From Angiostrongylus vasorum (taxonomy: Eukaryota > Nematoda > Chromadorea > Rhabditida > Metastrongylidae), in assembly GCA_018806985.1 (NCBI GenBank), contig JADANN010000443.1, forward strand, positions 1,665,001-1,729,000: a DNA stretch of 64,000 nucleotides, given 5' to 3'. The translations under genes were made by a program, and so were the position numbers. A model generated the notes under the pieces. That model saw nothing but the letters and a program-made list of their open reading frames with translations. It was not told the origin of the DNA and made no database searches. Below are positions 43,941 through 55,203 of the stretch, piece by piece. Numbering within the stretch: the stretch's first letter is position 1; each line of letters opens with the position of its first letter.

Positions 43941-45029
43941 GTTATTCTTAGTTTTTTGTGGCGAACTGGGTGTACAGTTGGTTTACGTTATCAAATGTTA
44001 TGTTTTGAACCCTATGTTCTCGTGGTTTCCGATTTGAATCAAATCACAAAAATGCAGACCAACATGAGGTTGCGAAAATATTTATTTGGTCGTGGAAAGA
44101 AATGAAGGGAGGATTCATGGGTTCTGTAGAAACCTTAAGGACATGAAGTAGATTGCAGCTTTGCTTCCCCTATTGTTGCTATGCTTGATTTTCAGTAAAG
44201 ATCGCTGTAGGGAATAATGTGCACGTCAACCAAAGCTACACATAGTTTTCGACTTTTGAACCTACACAGTGATATTGATGAGTGTTGGCCGAGTTTATGA
44301 GTGGATTTCTTTACACAAAGAAATTCTAAAGACGTCCAATCGTTCATGGCGTTTTTTATAAGGATTCTTGTAAATTCGATGTTCAGCGCTTTGCATCAAA
44401 CATCTATCAACATTCTCATAAAAAAGCTGCCGAATAGTCTGACTCATGGCAAACTGAGCACTTGAAGAGATGGTGTCCACCATAGGAGAAAGGGTCTGGG
44501 TTCAGAAGGGAAAATGGTAGATTTTACGATAATCCCTGCTGTGTTACTGAAATTATAAGGCAGTTATTCTTCAAAGAGAGTTCTTTTCTTTTCCCAACAG
44601 TTCCATATTCTTGCAATCTACTTCATTTGAAGCAGACATCTTTGGTGTTACGGTTCCTCAATAGTTTGCAGATGATCATCTCCTATTACATTGGCATAAT
44701 TTTTTCCACTAGACGTTTTTTGGCTTCAAGTATAGACCATTCACAATTTGTTAATTTCAACGAAAGAAAGGTGATGGCGAATTTTCTCGGCGTTTATTCA
44801 TATCACTGACAGATGGCAACCATGTGACAAACGCCTAAAGTCCCTAATGGACTAAAGGTTGGCCTGCAATCGCACACATGCGATGCAAAGAAGGCCTCTA
44901 ATCGTCTCTCACGACGACGGGGCACGTGGCTGAGCGACTGGAAGGCCGAAGTGAACAAAAAGCGGTGTGGCGGAGACCGCAAAAGGAATGCGACACTGGA
45001 CTAGCTCAAATAAAATTTTAGTCCGTTAC
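43941..45029. other. No gene recognised
   Basis: CATGAGGTTGCGAAAATATT at about 44063 resembles the outer end of a hammerhead-element tail. Otherwise no feature. Confidence 0.3.
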
Positions 45030-45318
45030 TTGCTTTGTAATTCGTGCCTGTAATTGTAATTTAGGCAAATTAGCATCGCAGTGCACACGTAGTCGTTGGT
45101 TCGATCCGTACTCTGCACCAACAAAACCTCTAATTCCTCTGAGTTCGGCAAATTGAAATAAGATGTGCCTGAGAGAATGAAAACACCGACGTGATATATC
45201 ATTTGGGGGTCGGAAAGTCATTGTATAGGCCAAATGTGCATCCAAACACTTTTACGTGGATTCGAATGCATGACGTATTCGTAAAGGATTGATCAATGCC
45301 GGACGCCTCATTTCACAA
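45030..45318 (+). mobile_element. SINE1 copy, diverged
   Basis: Box B GTTGGTTCGATCC at about 45094 is a good match. The body GAGTTCGGCAAATTG and GTGCCTGAGAGAATGAA and the end AAAGGATTGATCAATGCCGG are family-typical. The head is degraded. Confidence 0.65.
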
Positions 45319-45332
45319 ATTTTTGCTGCTTA

Positions 45333-45898
45333 TTATTTTCTAGATAATCTATGCTCTAAGATTTTACGCCTAGAAACCGGTGCATCTTTGCAGGCTGCAG
45401 CATCTGCACCAAAAAGGATAAAAAACCCTAATCGAAGTCTAATGTGATCACTGGGACCAACAGCATTTGTATGTCGAATCATGCCGGTGAGCATCTGTCG
45501 AGAAATACGCCCCACACAACTGACAGTGACCGCTGTCATAAATAATGCTGCGCTCCAGTAAATATTTCCGTTCTGAAAATTGATTGACAACTATAATCAT
45601 TTCGAGTCGTACCAAAGAAGATGTGGTCGGTAAGAATATGCCAGAAATCATCGCCGTACCAGACGAGGACTAGCAACACTACGGCAAAACTCGCTTCGAT
45701 CTGAAAGGGCTTGGTGCCTTTTTATGATGACTGGAAGAGCATTCTTATAATTATCTCAAGACTGCAAGAAATAGGTGTTCCTTAACCAGCAACATGGGAA
45801 CCAAGTAGTGGGAAAGTGTGGTGGGAAACTCACCATTGGTGAGACTTGTAAACCAGATACTCAACTGTGTACACATCTTGATCTAAACTCCCAGTCAT
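45333..45898 (-). CDS. Possible membrane-protein gene relic, three exons
   Basis: Three blocks carry good nematode splice sites. Block a (about 45898-45834, MTGSLDQDVYTVEYLV) ends CCAATG|GTGAGT. Block b (45700-45613) starts CCTTTCAG|ATC and reads IEASFAVVLLVLVWYGDDFW, hydrophobic. A 40 bp intron separates it from block c (45572-45333), which starts TTTTCAG|AAC and reads NGNIYWSAALFMTAVTVSCV, again membrane-like. The phases do not join: a to b creates a stop, and b to c shifts frame. It is therefore a pseudogene, or exons or bases are missing. I do not recognise the family. Confidence 0.3.
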
Positions 45899-45994
45899 GA
45901 GTTACTTATATGGAAAGAAATTGAAAACTACGAACTACGAAAGCTTCCTAGGCGTAGAAACCTGAACTGAGCCCACTTTTACTTTCTATGTAGA

Positions 45995-46115
45995 CAAATC
46001 TGAGACGTCGAAACGTCAGCCGAATAAATTATTGCTGATAACCTCGTGTTATCTTATCAATGAAACAAGGTACATTTATCAAATAAAACTCGGTTTACAA
46101 TGATACAAGTTTTTA
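45995..46115 (+). repeat. Hammerhead-element tail
   Basis: A collapsed motif (CTGAGACGTCGAAACGTC, internal helix II loop lost) followed by AGCCGAATAAATTATTG, AACCTCGTGTTATCTTATC and AACTCGGTTTACAATGA. This is the uninterrupted version of the tail split by SINE1 at 3.3-3.6 kb. Confidence 0.6.
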
Positions 46116-46512
46116 TTGTACATTTAATGGCGATCTCTTCAACGATCTAACTAGTCTGACCAAGAGTGTCGAGCGACGATTCAACAGGAGCATCCATTCC
46201 CCTGCTAAAGGTCTTTCACGATGAGAAGCAGTTCAAGAATTTTTTCTGGATCTTCAGCTAAAAGTAGCTTAGTGCCCAGAATCATTGCAATCCTGAAACA
46301 ATATTCCCGCCAAGCGAAATTTAGCTAAAATTTGAAATTTGAGAATTAATCGAAAAATCAAAATTCGAAGATTTTAAGTTTATGATTTGAGATTTGGTGA
46401 TTGGGTGGTCAAGGAAAGGAAGTCTTGCCCAACTAACAAATCACCACTTACAAGTATTTCTCGTTGCTACCGGCCCTTGAGAATTCATACCAGTAGAAAA
46501 ACACAAATATAG
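46116..46512. other. No feature recognised
   Basis: AT-rich spacer with AAATTTGAAATTTGAGA-type near-repeats around 46325. Confidence 0.3.
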
Positions 46513-46534
46513 TATATATTATGTACATATATAT

Positions 46535-46592
<58 letters not shown>
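46513..46592. repeat. (AT)n microsatellite
   Basis: About 75 bp of AT with a few G interruptions. Self-complementary. It gives chance Tyr-Ile frames on both strands. Confidence 0.95.
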
Positions 46593-46593
<1 letters not shown>

Positions 46594-46857
46594 ATGTGTT
46601 ATTTGAGAAAACGACTGCATGGTTAGCTTTCCACGAATTTGCTGTTTGTGCCGCCCGAATCGAAGGGAAGCGATCAAAGAACATACATAAACGAGCATGC
46701 TGCAGCTATTGTTTGCTTTGGGGGGGAAAGGGGGTAAGCACAGCACGAATAAGGGGATCTCATCGCCTTATAAGACGACAGTGTGCTCACAAACAAAGGG
46801 GAATCCTCCACAGCAAGATTTCCTATTCGCATCTACACTCTATGGGAGTTTAGAGTA

Positions 46858-47100
46858 GAATAAAAAACGATTTGACTCGGCATTCATAACACGACGGCTC
46901 TGAGGAAGGCGAAATCGCCGAAACGTCAGCCATCGACCAACAACATCAACAGAAACAACAACACAACGAAAACGATGACCTACAACAACCTCGCATTGGC
47001 TAAACGAGATCAGTTTATAAGATCGTATTTATTTATACATCAGCATCAATAAATACATCAACTATATGCCGAGGTTATAGAAAGTCGTTCTTTTGAGGAT
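46858..47100 (+). repeat. PLE 3' tail with the best-preserved hammerhead-like motif
   Basis: After the motif: CATCGACCAACAACATCAAC, ACAACAACCTCGCATTGGC, CAGTTTATA, then GCCGAGGTTATAGAAAGTCG. Block order equals that in PLE-D. No coding part is attached. Confidence 0.6.
46896..46931 (+). ncRNA. Hammerhead-ribozyme-like motif, all three helices formable
   Basis: GGCT (helix I), CTGAGGA, one extra A, GGCG-AAAT-CGCC (helix II), GAA, ACGT (palindromic helix III), C (cleavage base), AGCC (helix I). Every paired position is complementary. The only departure from the canonical core is the extra A before helix II. Confidence 0.6.
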
Positions 47101-48176
47101 TTGACTTCGAATCGATTCTTATACAAATAACACTAAAAATTTCAAAAAAACCATAATGTTCTTTGCATGGCAGAATGTTACGCATTTCTGAACAGCTATT
47201 CAACATTTGTGAAAGAAATAAGTCGTAGACGAATCGTTAATCGCCAGTCATTCTTGTTCTACAAATTCTATACCATATATGACCAGAATGGGAATTCGAT
47301 AACTTTCGCCTTCAAGCCACACTTCAGATCTGTTTTCGTGAGTTGGTAGGGCATGCTGTAAGGAATAGACTAAATGAAAAGCCCAGAGGAGAAGGTGTAT
47401 GGAATGTGCTGACAAACAGGTACTTCCGTCGCTCCGAACGAGATGAAGGTGAGGTTCCCGGCGTCTTCCGTTCCGAACCTATGGTATTTCCGCTGTATAG
47501 CATCAAATATAAACATTTTATATAGCATTTGTGTGCCGTTACTACTAGCCTTATCGAGACGACGTCTTCCAGCATATCGCACTAATGCATCAGCACCTGC
47601 TTTCGATAAGATGCGGTCCTTATCTTTTTACCATGACATGACTAACACCAGGAACCGGCTTCTATGTTATCCAGGAAATAGGAAAAAACCTCGGACGCCA
47701 TATGAGCGGCATTAAATACTGATACCTCAAAAATCTTTCCAAAGTTAACGGTCCTAAACAGATTTCGCCAAGAGTAATGACGATCGGACAAAACTTACTT
47801 TGTCGTAGTCAAACGACACTGCTCTATTATTTAGTGGTCACATGGTAAACCTTTTATTCCGAAGTTTGATGCTCAAGTTGAAGTAATATGAAAGTTCTCA
47901 TTTGATGCAACCTCCGCCGTGGTAATCTGTGAGTAACAAAAATGTGGCTTGAAGCAGACTTCAAAAGAAAACAACTCAAATGTTTCCTTCCAGGTAAAAA
48001 ATATAAACCAGCAGTTTACGACAAGAGCTACGATCACCCTAGAAAACGATAGGTGACAAGGATGTAGCGGTTTTCCCATCTATAATGGGAGAGGAGGGGG
48101 TTAAAGATTGCATATGATGACACAAGAATAACAGAAAATTGCTATCACAGGACATCAGGGAAAAAAGCGTACACAA
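47101..48176. other. No gene recognised
   Basis: Both strands are open around 47343-47715 (up to 90 codons) with no motif. Note the A/G-rich run near 48085. Confidence 0.3.
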
Positions 48177-48180
48177 TGTA

Positions 48181-48400
48181 TAACTTTTATATGCTGCCTA
48201 TTTTTTAAGGCATGGAATTATGTGAAATACAACCGTAATGATGCTGAGATATTCATAAAACTCAGAACCTAGGCGAAATTCGAAGCGCAATTACTCTTGC
48301 CGGGGCCTCACGTGTTACACACGGCACCATTGGGGAAATCGCTCTGTCTTTCTCTCAGCCAGACTTTTTTATCCTAACGGTGCCATCAGCTCCCGGAAAG
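48181..48400 (-). mobile_element. SINE3 copy at the outer end of the left arm
   Basis: GTGAAATACAACCGTAATGA, GATGCTGAGATATTCATAAA, AGAACCTAGGCGAAATTCG, GGGGCCTCACGTGTTACAC, CTTTCTCTCAGCCAGAC. Uninterrupted at the site where the right-arm copy holds a 192 bp insert. Confidence 0.7.
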
Positions 48401-48631
48401 GGTGAAAGTGTGTACAGCTAGCAAATATCAATCAAATGGTCTGAAGTCCACAATGATGGAAAAGACGTGCGATCAATGTACAAGTGGTGCAAAGAACTTA
48501 GTAAAACTTTTAAAATCAAGTAAAAGAACTAAATGACTCGTATCAACTGCAGTCAGTCATGAAATCCGTTTTAATTAGCGAAGCTTCCAGGAAAGGAGGA
48601 AGAATCGTGGAATTAAACATCAATTGATGCG

Positions 48632-48925
48632 CGTGCAGCGCAGCGAATAGAAGTGCTCTGAATGCACACTGGACTGGATAGCGGACTCGATCCTGTGCCT
48701 TGTGATCACCAAGTCTTCAATCCTTTCACGGTTGGAAGTTTGATGCCAAATTTGCTCGTGAAGATAGCACTAGCGATGTGATACATCGATAGGCCAATGC
48801 AAGTCGTTGTACTGGACAGAGATGAGCATCCAATCACCTCAACGATGCTCGATGAGGGAGAAGTGGTTGTCGTATCCCCTCACGGATTGATCAACAGCGG
48901 ACGCTTTATCTTTTTATTCTTATGC
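48632..48925 (+). mobile_element. SINE1 copy in the left arm
   Basis: Head GCGTGCAGCGCAGCGAATAG, box-B-like GCGGACTCGATCC, body GAAGTTTGATGCCAAATTTG, and end CACGGATTGATCAACAGCGG. Confidence 0.65.
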
Positions 48926-49596
48926 ATCGATGGTCATTTGCGACCACACTGATTTCTCTGAGCACCAGCATGGTGGTGAACTGCAACATCAGAAGTGGGA
49001 CGAATCCAGAAGAGCTGTTGTCATGCGCGGCCGACGTCGTTCCCACACGGCTTTTTGTTGTTTTCGTATCGGAGGAATCATCGATTAAGAGCGATATATC
49101 GTCACCGTCACGCCGTTTTGTTATCTAATATTTCTCATTGGGTGGCCTTCTTCCCATTAATATGGTCTGAGATTTCAACAAAAGAAACATACAGCTGGTA
49201 AGTGCTTCATTCTCCTAGTTTTTCCATCGCAGCACCCTCTATCTATCCGTCTACTCTTTTAAATGGAGACGTGAGAACTCTTCGTTGTTTCTGTCCCCGC
49301 TTAGCAAAATCAGTTATTTTAGCATGCTGCACTGCACTTGAAACCGGCAGAGCTAAAATAATCCAAATAATCGAGTAAAAGTTGGAGTACATGTGAATAA
49401 ATAAAGGATAAAGCTTAGGCGCAATGATTCATGAGGACTAGAAGTGTCAAAGGAAGGATTCGACTAACCGAGAGAAAAACAGACATTCAATCAAAGTCTG
49501 AACAAAAAACGACGTATGTACTACATAAAGTATGCAGCAGCATAATGATTTATCATAATAATATGTACGACTTGCAATATGACGTTGAGCTTTTTG

Positions 49597-49734
49597 TTAA
49601 ACATGTCGTAAGATAGTTCTCAGAAATGAACTAGCGCTGGCAGAAGCCACTGAGAGAACGCCATATCTTTGGTTCAACCTCTTTCCAGATCCTAAACTTC
49701 CAGTTACCACATATCGTTCGAATTGATCGATATG
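49597..49734 (-). CDS. Possible terminal exon in the left arm, unrecognised
   Basis: After a good acceptor (CTTTCGTTCAG|CAT) the minus strand reads HIDQFERYVVTGSLGSGKRL and ends ASSFLRTILRHV followed by TAA. A preceding donor CACGCACAG|GTAAAAC at about 49794 fits a short intron. GSLGSGKR resembles a Walker A loop but has Arg where Ser/Thr is expected. Function unknown. Confidence 0.28.
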   Translation of the reverse strand, partial: HIDQFERYVVTGSLGSGKRLNQRYGVLSVASASASSFLRTILRHV

Positions 49735-50270
49735 CTGAACGAAAGTGGAAACACTGGGATCTTTCGAAGTCTCGGAAAACGAACCTGTTTTACCTGTGCG
49801 TGTCCTGGTGTGCCTGAGTTGGTTCAAACGCCGTCGTCGGTCATCACCAGCAACATAAAACCACTTTTAAATGAAATAGTATGAATGGTCAATGATTTCG
49901 ACATTGAGACTTCTCTGGCTTTGTTTTCGCTTACATCATTTGCAAAACACGAAAGTAGTAGCCAATTTATTTTCCGGAGAAATCAATCAACTCAACTGCC
50001 TGCCTACTGTTGATTAGGAAACCGTCTGCTACTGTGTTCGCAAAAGAATTAATCTAAAGTGAGGTCGTTAGATGCTAGATTATTCTTTTTCCTTCGTTCT
50101 ATTTCCTTTTCCATACAAGACTTATCATGTGTGCGTTTTAACGAATCTCATGGCTAGGACTTACTAATAAGTTGATTCATGCAAGCATTCTCCCTTAAAG
50201 CTGGAAAAATTCCCGGAGAGTCTAGAAACATTATCAGTGGTAAGGAATTGCTAGTGCATAACAGGAAATA

Positions 50271-50492
50271 GTGCACAAGCAATTTCATCCGCTGCACTAC
50301 CTGGTACGTCGTGCAACGAACCAGGAGTTGGATCACGTGCCCTACACATCCTCTTTGATCAGTGGTGTGACTCGAGCGAATGACAATGAAATCTACATCT
50401 GTTCGTTCCTTTCGCAAACATTAGTGGCCCATGGAAGCTGCTCGGTTGGAAAAATAACCACCACCACATTTTGCTCCCTCGGATCCTCGTGA
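50271..50492 (+). CDS. Possible exon in the left arm, unrecognised
   Basis: The open frame includes VPYTSSLISGVTRANDNEIY and SQTLVAHGSCSVGK. The spacing G-x-T/D-x-x-x-x-x-I-Y loosely recalls the DM9/DUF3421 repeat, but the match is too short to claim. The opposite strand is open as well. Confidence 0.2.
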   Translation: MHKQFHPLHYLVRRATNQELDHVPYTSSLISGVTRANDNEIYICSFLSQTLVAHGSCSVGKITTTTFCSLGSS

Positions 50493-51399
50493 AGAAGTCC
50501 AAGCGTCGGATTGCTGCTGTTCTCGTTGTGATGAATTTGATTTCTCACGGGACCCCCGTCATTAACGACTTCTATAGCAGCTGTTGTTAAGGCGCATCAC
50601 ATGTTAACTCCACCTACATTTTTCATTCATGCCGAACTATAACAAAGAACTGTATGAATAGAATATGAATATAAAAAAGCATGTGCATTTTCCATGTGAA
50701 AAGAGAAGGACCAAACTCTGAAAACACTAGGTTCTTAATCACATGCGTTAATGGAGATGTCTCAATGGCACGAAGACATCAGTTTTGTTAAGATTATACA
50801 ACTAGAACTTAAATATAGAACGAAGTAATTTTTTTTGAAGAATCAAGTCCTCGTTGGTGTTGTTGTTACTTGTTTTTTCTTCAAATGGTGAAGATCATTC
50901 CCACGAACCTGTTGGGGTGTTCCAATGTTGAATTGATCGTTTAATGAGCGAACTTTCCAGGTGTTTTATAAGACAACTATTGTTTGGGAATTACGGTGAG
51001 AGATAATGGGTTGCGCTTGACCCACAACCTTTCCCGATCTTTCTCGCTGTTCATTTTCTTTGTAACTTTATATCACTTTCACTCTTAAAGAGTACAACAC
51101 CTACGAGTGATCATCTGTGACTCGTTCTATCCATGACTAAATCGAGAGTTTTCTTCAAGGAGTTAGGGTCCCGGAGATTTTAGCACATCACGTTTAATGA
51201 TGGTCAGTTTTCAATGGTGAACGTAAGATGTGGACGAACAAAAAGTATCAGATAATAAGCGAGAAAAAACCGGGCTTTGGCCACCTTAATAAGGTGCTCA
51301 AGTCTAGTCCTCTCAAAAATTGTGGAGGTTTAGCGGGTTTTTTAATGTTCGTTGACCTTGGCGATCTTCAAAAATTCTCAATTTCAATGCTATGTTCTC

Positions 51400-51535
51400 T
51401 CAGGGAAGACAGGCACCAAATCGCCGACATGGAAGGAATTCATAGCTTGGTACGGGTAAGGCGTGGAAGCGAACCAACGACGATGTGTACTGCATAAGAG
51501 CACTAGTCACTGCACTACATCCGCCTCAAAAACCA
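51400..51535 (-). repeat. SINE1 fragment in the left arm
   Basis: GGGAAGACAGGCACCAAATC, GCGTGGAAGCGAACCAACGA (box B complement), and the head complement AGAGCACTAGTCACTGCAC. Confidence 0.55.
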
Positions 51536-52179
51536 GTAAACGAATGGAAAAGTCAGCAAATGTTTGATTGTTTTCTGATTTCTGATCTCTTCACTGATCC
51601 TATTAAATAATAACTTGAATACAATATGTGATGATGTCATCAACGCAAAGTGCTTTTTATCAGTTTCTAGCGAGCTGTACTTGTTCACCGTGCAGAGAAT
51701 CTGAGTTGACGTTTCCGTGTTTTTCATTTGAGAAAAAGACCCAGGCTTTTTGCTGCAAAAGTGGTGCACGTGAACAAATACCAGAGATTCATGTGTTCCC
51801 CACTGACAGGTAACACCAAAGACGCATTGTACATAATGCCCTCTATTTGAAAGTAATGACCAATCCTGTTCGAAGCTAACACTTCGCAGCTCACCCTAGG
51901 TCTTAGCAGTTGGGATAACAGTATTTAGAAATTATGGATCTTTGCCTCGGAAGACACAAATTATCATATTCGGCAAAAGTGAATTCTTTTTCTGAACCTC
52001 ATGACATTTCACTCATTTCCATCAAGGCTCACATTTCTAACAGGAAAGGAAATGAAGAAGCGGGATTTCGACTAATAGCACACAATGCTGTTCCATGATG
52101 TGTCATTCATGCTTTAAAGTACCGCTCTTTGATCGAAAATGTCAAAACTTAAGCATTGTTGACAGCTCTGCGAAGTTCC

Positions 52180-52298
52180 AACTATTTAGATTCCTTATGG
52201 ATGAGAAAGGCAGAACGAGGCTTTCAGTGCAGCCATGTGCAACAGATGAGCCCTCGAAAAGATTAACTGCGGTTCGATCTGGCCTGGGTCCAAGTTTT
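52180..52298 (+). repeat. SINE3 fragment at the inner end of the left arm
   Basis: GATGAGAAAGGCAGAACGAG, GATGAGCCCTCGAAAAG, and a perfect box B GGTTCGATCTGGCC, stopping at GTCCAAGTTTT where symmetry ends. The matching right-arm copy keeps its full 3' end. Confidence 0.65.
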
Positions 52299-52492
52299 TG
52301 TCAGTGGTGTCGATAACACCTATGTGAAATTCCATTTTTTTCACCTTATTTTCAGAGCCTGCACTGCCGCCACAAACGCCTAAAGCGATTTTCAAACAAT
52401 TCACACTGATTTCCCAATGAATAACTTTTAGGTACTGCCCACCCTTTTTTTCACGGCAGGGGGATTATGTTAAATACAACCACAGCGATATT
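52299..52492. other. Asymmetric spacer of the large inverted duplication
   Basis: About 194 bp without self-complementarity across the centre. The right part is the SINE3 3' end (TTTTTTTCACGGCAGGGG, TTAAATACAACCACAGCGAT). The left part is single-copy. Confidence 0.75.
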
Positions 52493-52610
52493 GGCAAAAC
52501 TTGGACCCAGGCCAGATCGAACCGCAGTTAATCTTTTCGAGGGCTCATCTGTTGCACATGGCTGCACTGAAAGCCTCGTTCTGCCTTTCTCATCCATAAG
52601 GAATCTAAAT
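52445..52610 (-). mobile_element. SINE3 copy at the inner end of the right arm
   Basis: Full 3' end (CACGGCAGGGGGATTATG), AAACTTGGACCCAGGCCAGA, box B complement GATCGAACCGCAG, and the head complement CTGCCTTTCTCATCC. It probably supplied one breakpoint. Confidence 0.7.
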
Positions 52611-53274
52611 AGTTGGAACTTCGCAGAGCTGTCAACAATGCTTAAGTTTTGACATTTTCGATCAAAGAGCGGTACTTTAAAGCATGAATGACACATCATG
52701 GAACAGCATTGTGTGCTATTAGTCGAAATCCCACTTCTTCATTTCCTTTCCTGTTAGAAATGTGAGCCTTGATGGAAATGAGTGAAATGTCATGAGGTTC
52801 AGAAAAAGAATTCACTTTTTGCCGAATATGATAATTTGTGTCTTCCGAGGCAAAGATCCATAATTTCTAAATACTGTTATCCCAACTGCTAAGACCTAGG
52901 GTGAGCTGCGAAGTGTTAGCTTCGAACAGGATTGGTCATTACTTTCAAATAGAGGGCATTATGTACAATGCGTCTTTGGTGTTACCTGTCAGTGGGGGAA
53001 CACATGAATCTCTGGTATTTGTTCACGTGCACCACTTTTGCAGCAAAAAGCCTGGGTCTTTTTTCTCAAATGAAAAACACGGAAACGTCAACTCAGATTC
53101 TCTGCACGGTGAACAAGTACAGCTCGCTAGAAACTGATAAAAAGCACTTTGCGTTGATGACATCATCACATATTGTATTCAAGTTATTATTTAATAGGAT
53201 CAGTGAAGAGATCAGAAATCAGAAAACAATCAAACATTTGCTGACTTTTCCATTCGTTTACTGGTTTTTGAGGC

Positions 53275-53405
53275 GGATGTAGTGCAGTGACTAGTGCTCT
53301 TATGCAGTACACATCGTCGTTGGTTCGCTTCCACGCCTTACCCGTACCAAGCTATGAATTCCTTCCATGTCGGCGATTTGGTGCCTGTCTTCCCTGAGAG
53401 AACAT
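53275..53405 (+). repeat. SINE1 fragment in the right arm
   Basis: Head GTAGTGCAGTGACTAGTGCT, box-B-like CGTTGGTTCGCTTCC, then CATGTCGGCGATTTGGTGCC; the mirror of 51400-51535. Confidence 0.55.
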
Positions 53406-55065
53406 AGCATTGAAATTGAGAATTTTTGAAGATCGCCAAGGTCAACGAACATTAAAAAACCCGCTAAACCTCCACAATTTTTGAGAGGACTAGACTTGAG
53501 CACCTTATTAAGGTGGCCAAAGCCCGGTTTTTCTCGCTTATTATCTGATACTTTTTGTTCGTCCACATCTTACGTTCACCATTGAAAACTGACCATCATT
53601 AAACGTGATGTGCTAAAATCTCCGGGACCCTAACTCCTTGAAGAAAAACTCTCGATTTAGTCATGGATAGAACGAGTCACAGATGATCACTCGTAGGTGT
53701 TGTACTCTTTAAGAGTGAAAGTGATATAAAGTTACAAAGAAAATGAACAGCGAGAAAGATCGGGGAAAGGTTGTGGGTCAAGCGCAACCCATTATCTCTC
53801 ACCGTAATTCCCAAACAATAGTTGTCTTATAAAACACCTGGAAAGTTCGCTCATTAAACGATCAATTCAACATTGGAACACCCCAACAGGTTCGTGGGAA
53901 TGATCTTCACCATTTGAAGAAAAAACAAGTAACAACAACACCAACGAGGACTTGATTCTTCAAAAAAAATTACTTCGTTCTATATTTAAGTTCTAGTTGT
54001 ATAATCTTAACAAAACTGATGTCTTCGTGCCATTGAGACATCTCCATTAACGCATGTGATTAAGAACCTAGTGTTTTCAGAGTTTGGTCCTTCTCTTTTC
54101 ACATGGAAAATGCACATGCTTTTTTATATTCATATTCTATTCATACAGTTCTTTGTTATAGTTCGGCATGAATGAAAAATGCAGGTGGAGTTAACATGTG
54201 ATGCGCCTTAACAACAGCTGCTATAGAAGTCGTTAATGACGGGGGTCCCGTGAGAAATCAAATTCATCACAACGAGAACAGCAGCAATCCGACGCTTGGA
54301 CTTCTTCACGAGGATCCGAGGAGCAAAATGTGGTGGTGGTTATTTTTTCCAACCGAGCAGCTTCCATGGGCCACTAATGTTTGCGAAAGGAACGAACAGA
54401 TGTAGATTTCATTGTCATTCGCTCGAGTCACACCACTGATCAAAGAGGATGTGTAGGGCACGTGATCCAACTCCTGGTTCGTTGCACGACGTACCAGGTA
54501 GTGCAGCGGATGAAATTGCTTGTGCACTATTTCCTGTTATGCACTAGCAATTCCTTACCACTGATAATGTTTCTAGACTCTCCGGGAATTTTTTCCAGCT
54601 TTAAGGGAGAATGCTTGCATGAATCAACTTATTAGTAAGTCCTAGCCATGAGATTCGTTAAAACGCACACATGATAAGTCTTGTATGGAAAAGGAAATAG
54701 AACGAAGGAAAAAGAATAATCTAGCATCTAACGACCTCACTTTAGATTAATTCTTTTGCGAACACAGTAGCAGACGGTTTCCTAATCAACAGTAGGCAGG
54801 CAGTTGAGTTGATTGATTTCTCCGGAAAATAAATTGGCTACTACTTTTCGTGTTTTGCAATGATGTAAGCGAAAACAAAGCCAGAGAAGTCTCAATGTCG
54901 AAATCATTGACCATTCATACTATTTCATTTAAAAGTGGTTTTATGTTGCTGGTGATGACCGACGACGGCGTTTGAACCAACTCAGGCACACCAGGACACG
55001 CACAGGTAAAAACAGGTTCGTTTTCCGAGACTTCGAAAGATCCCAGTGTTTCCACTTTCGTTCAG

Positions 55066-55203
55066 CATATCGATCAATTCGAACGATATGTGGTAACTGG
55101 AAGTTTAGGATCTGGAAAGAGGTTGAACCAAAGATATGGCGTTCTCTCAGTGGCTTCTGCCAGCGCTAGTTCATTTCTGAGAACTATCTTACGACATGTT
55201 TAA
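55066..55203 (+). CDS. Possible terminal exon in the right arm, unrecognised
   Basis: The mirror of the 49597-49734 frame, with the acceptor TTTCGTTCAG|CAT and the TAA end intact. A possible upstream donor CACAG|GTAAAAAC at about 55007 has one extra A compared with the left arm. Reads HIDQFERYVVTG and GSGKRLNQRYG. Confidence 0.28.
   Translation, partial: HIDQFERYVVTGSLGSGKRLNQRYGVLSVASASASSFLRTILRHV

Larger units (their letters stand above)
48177..52298 (+). repeat. Large inverted duplication, left arm (4.1 kb)
   Basis: From TGTATAACTTTTAT to GGCCTGGGTCCAAGTTTT this segment is repeated in reverse at 52493-56824. Stretches that I compared base by base differ mainly in homopolymer length (for example 6 versus 5 T at 48364, 6 versus 5 A near 51265, and 4 versus 3 A near 49178). 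It contains SINE copies at both ends and unrecognised DNA between. See the right arm for the one large difference. Confidence 0.9.

Noticed and set aside
46448..46853. Tyr-Ile repeat frames on both strands
   Set aside because: Translation of the (AT)n microsatellite.
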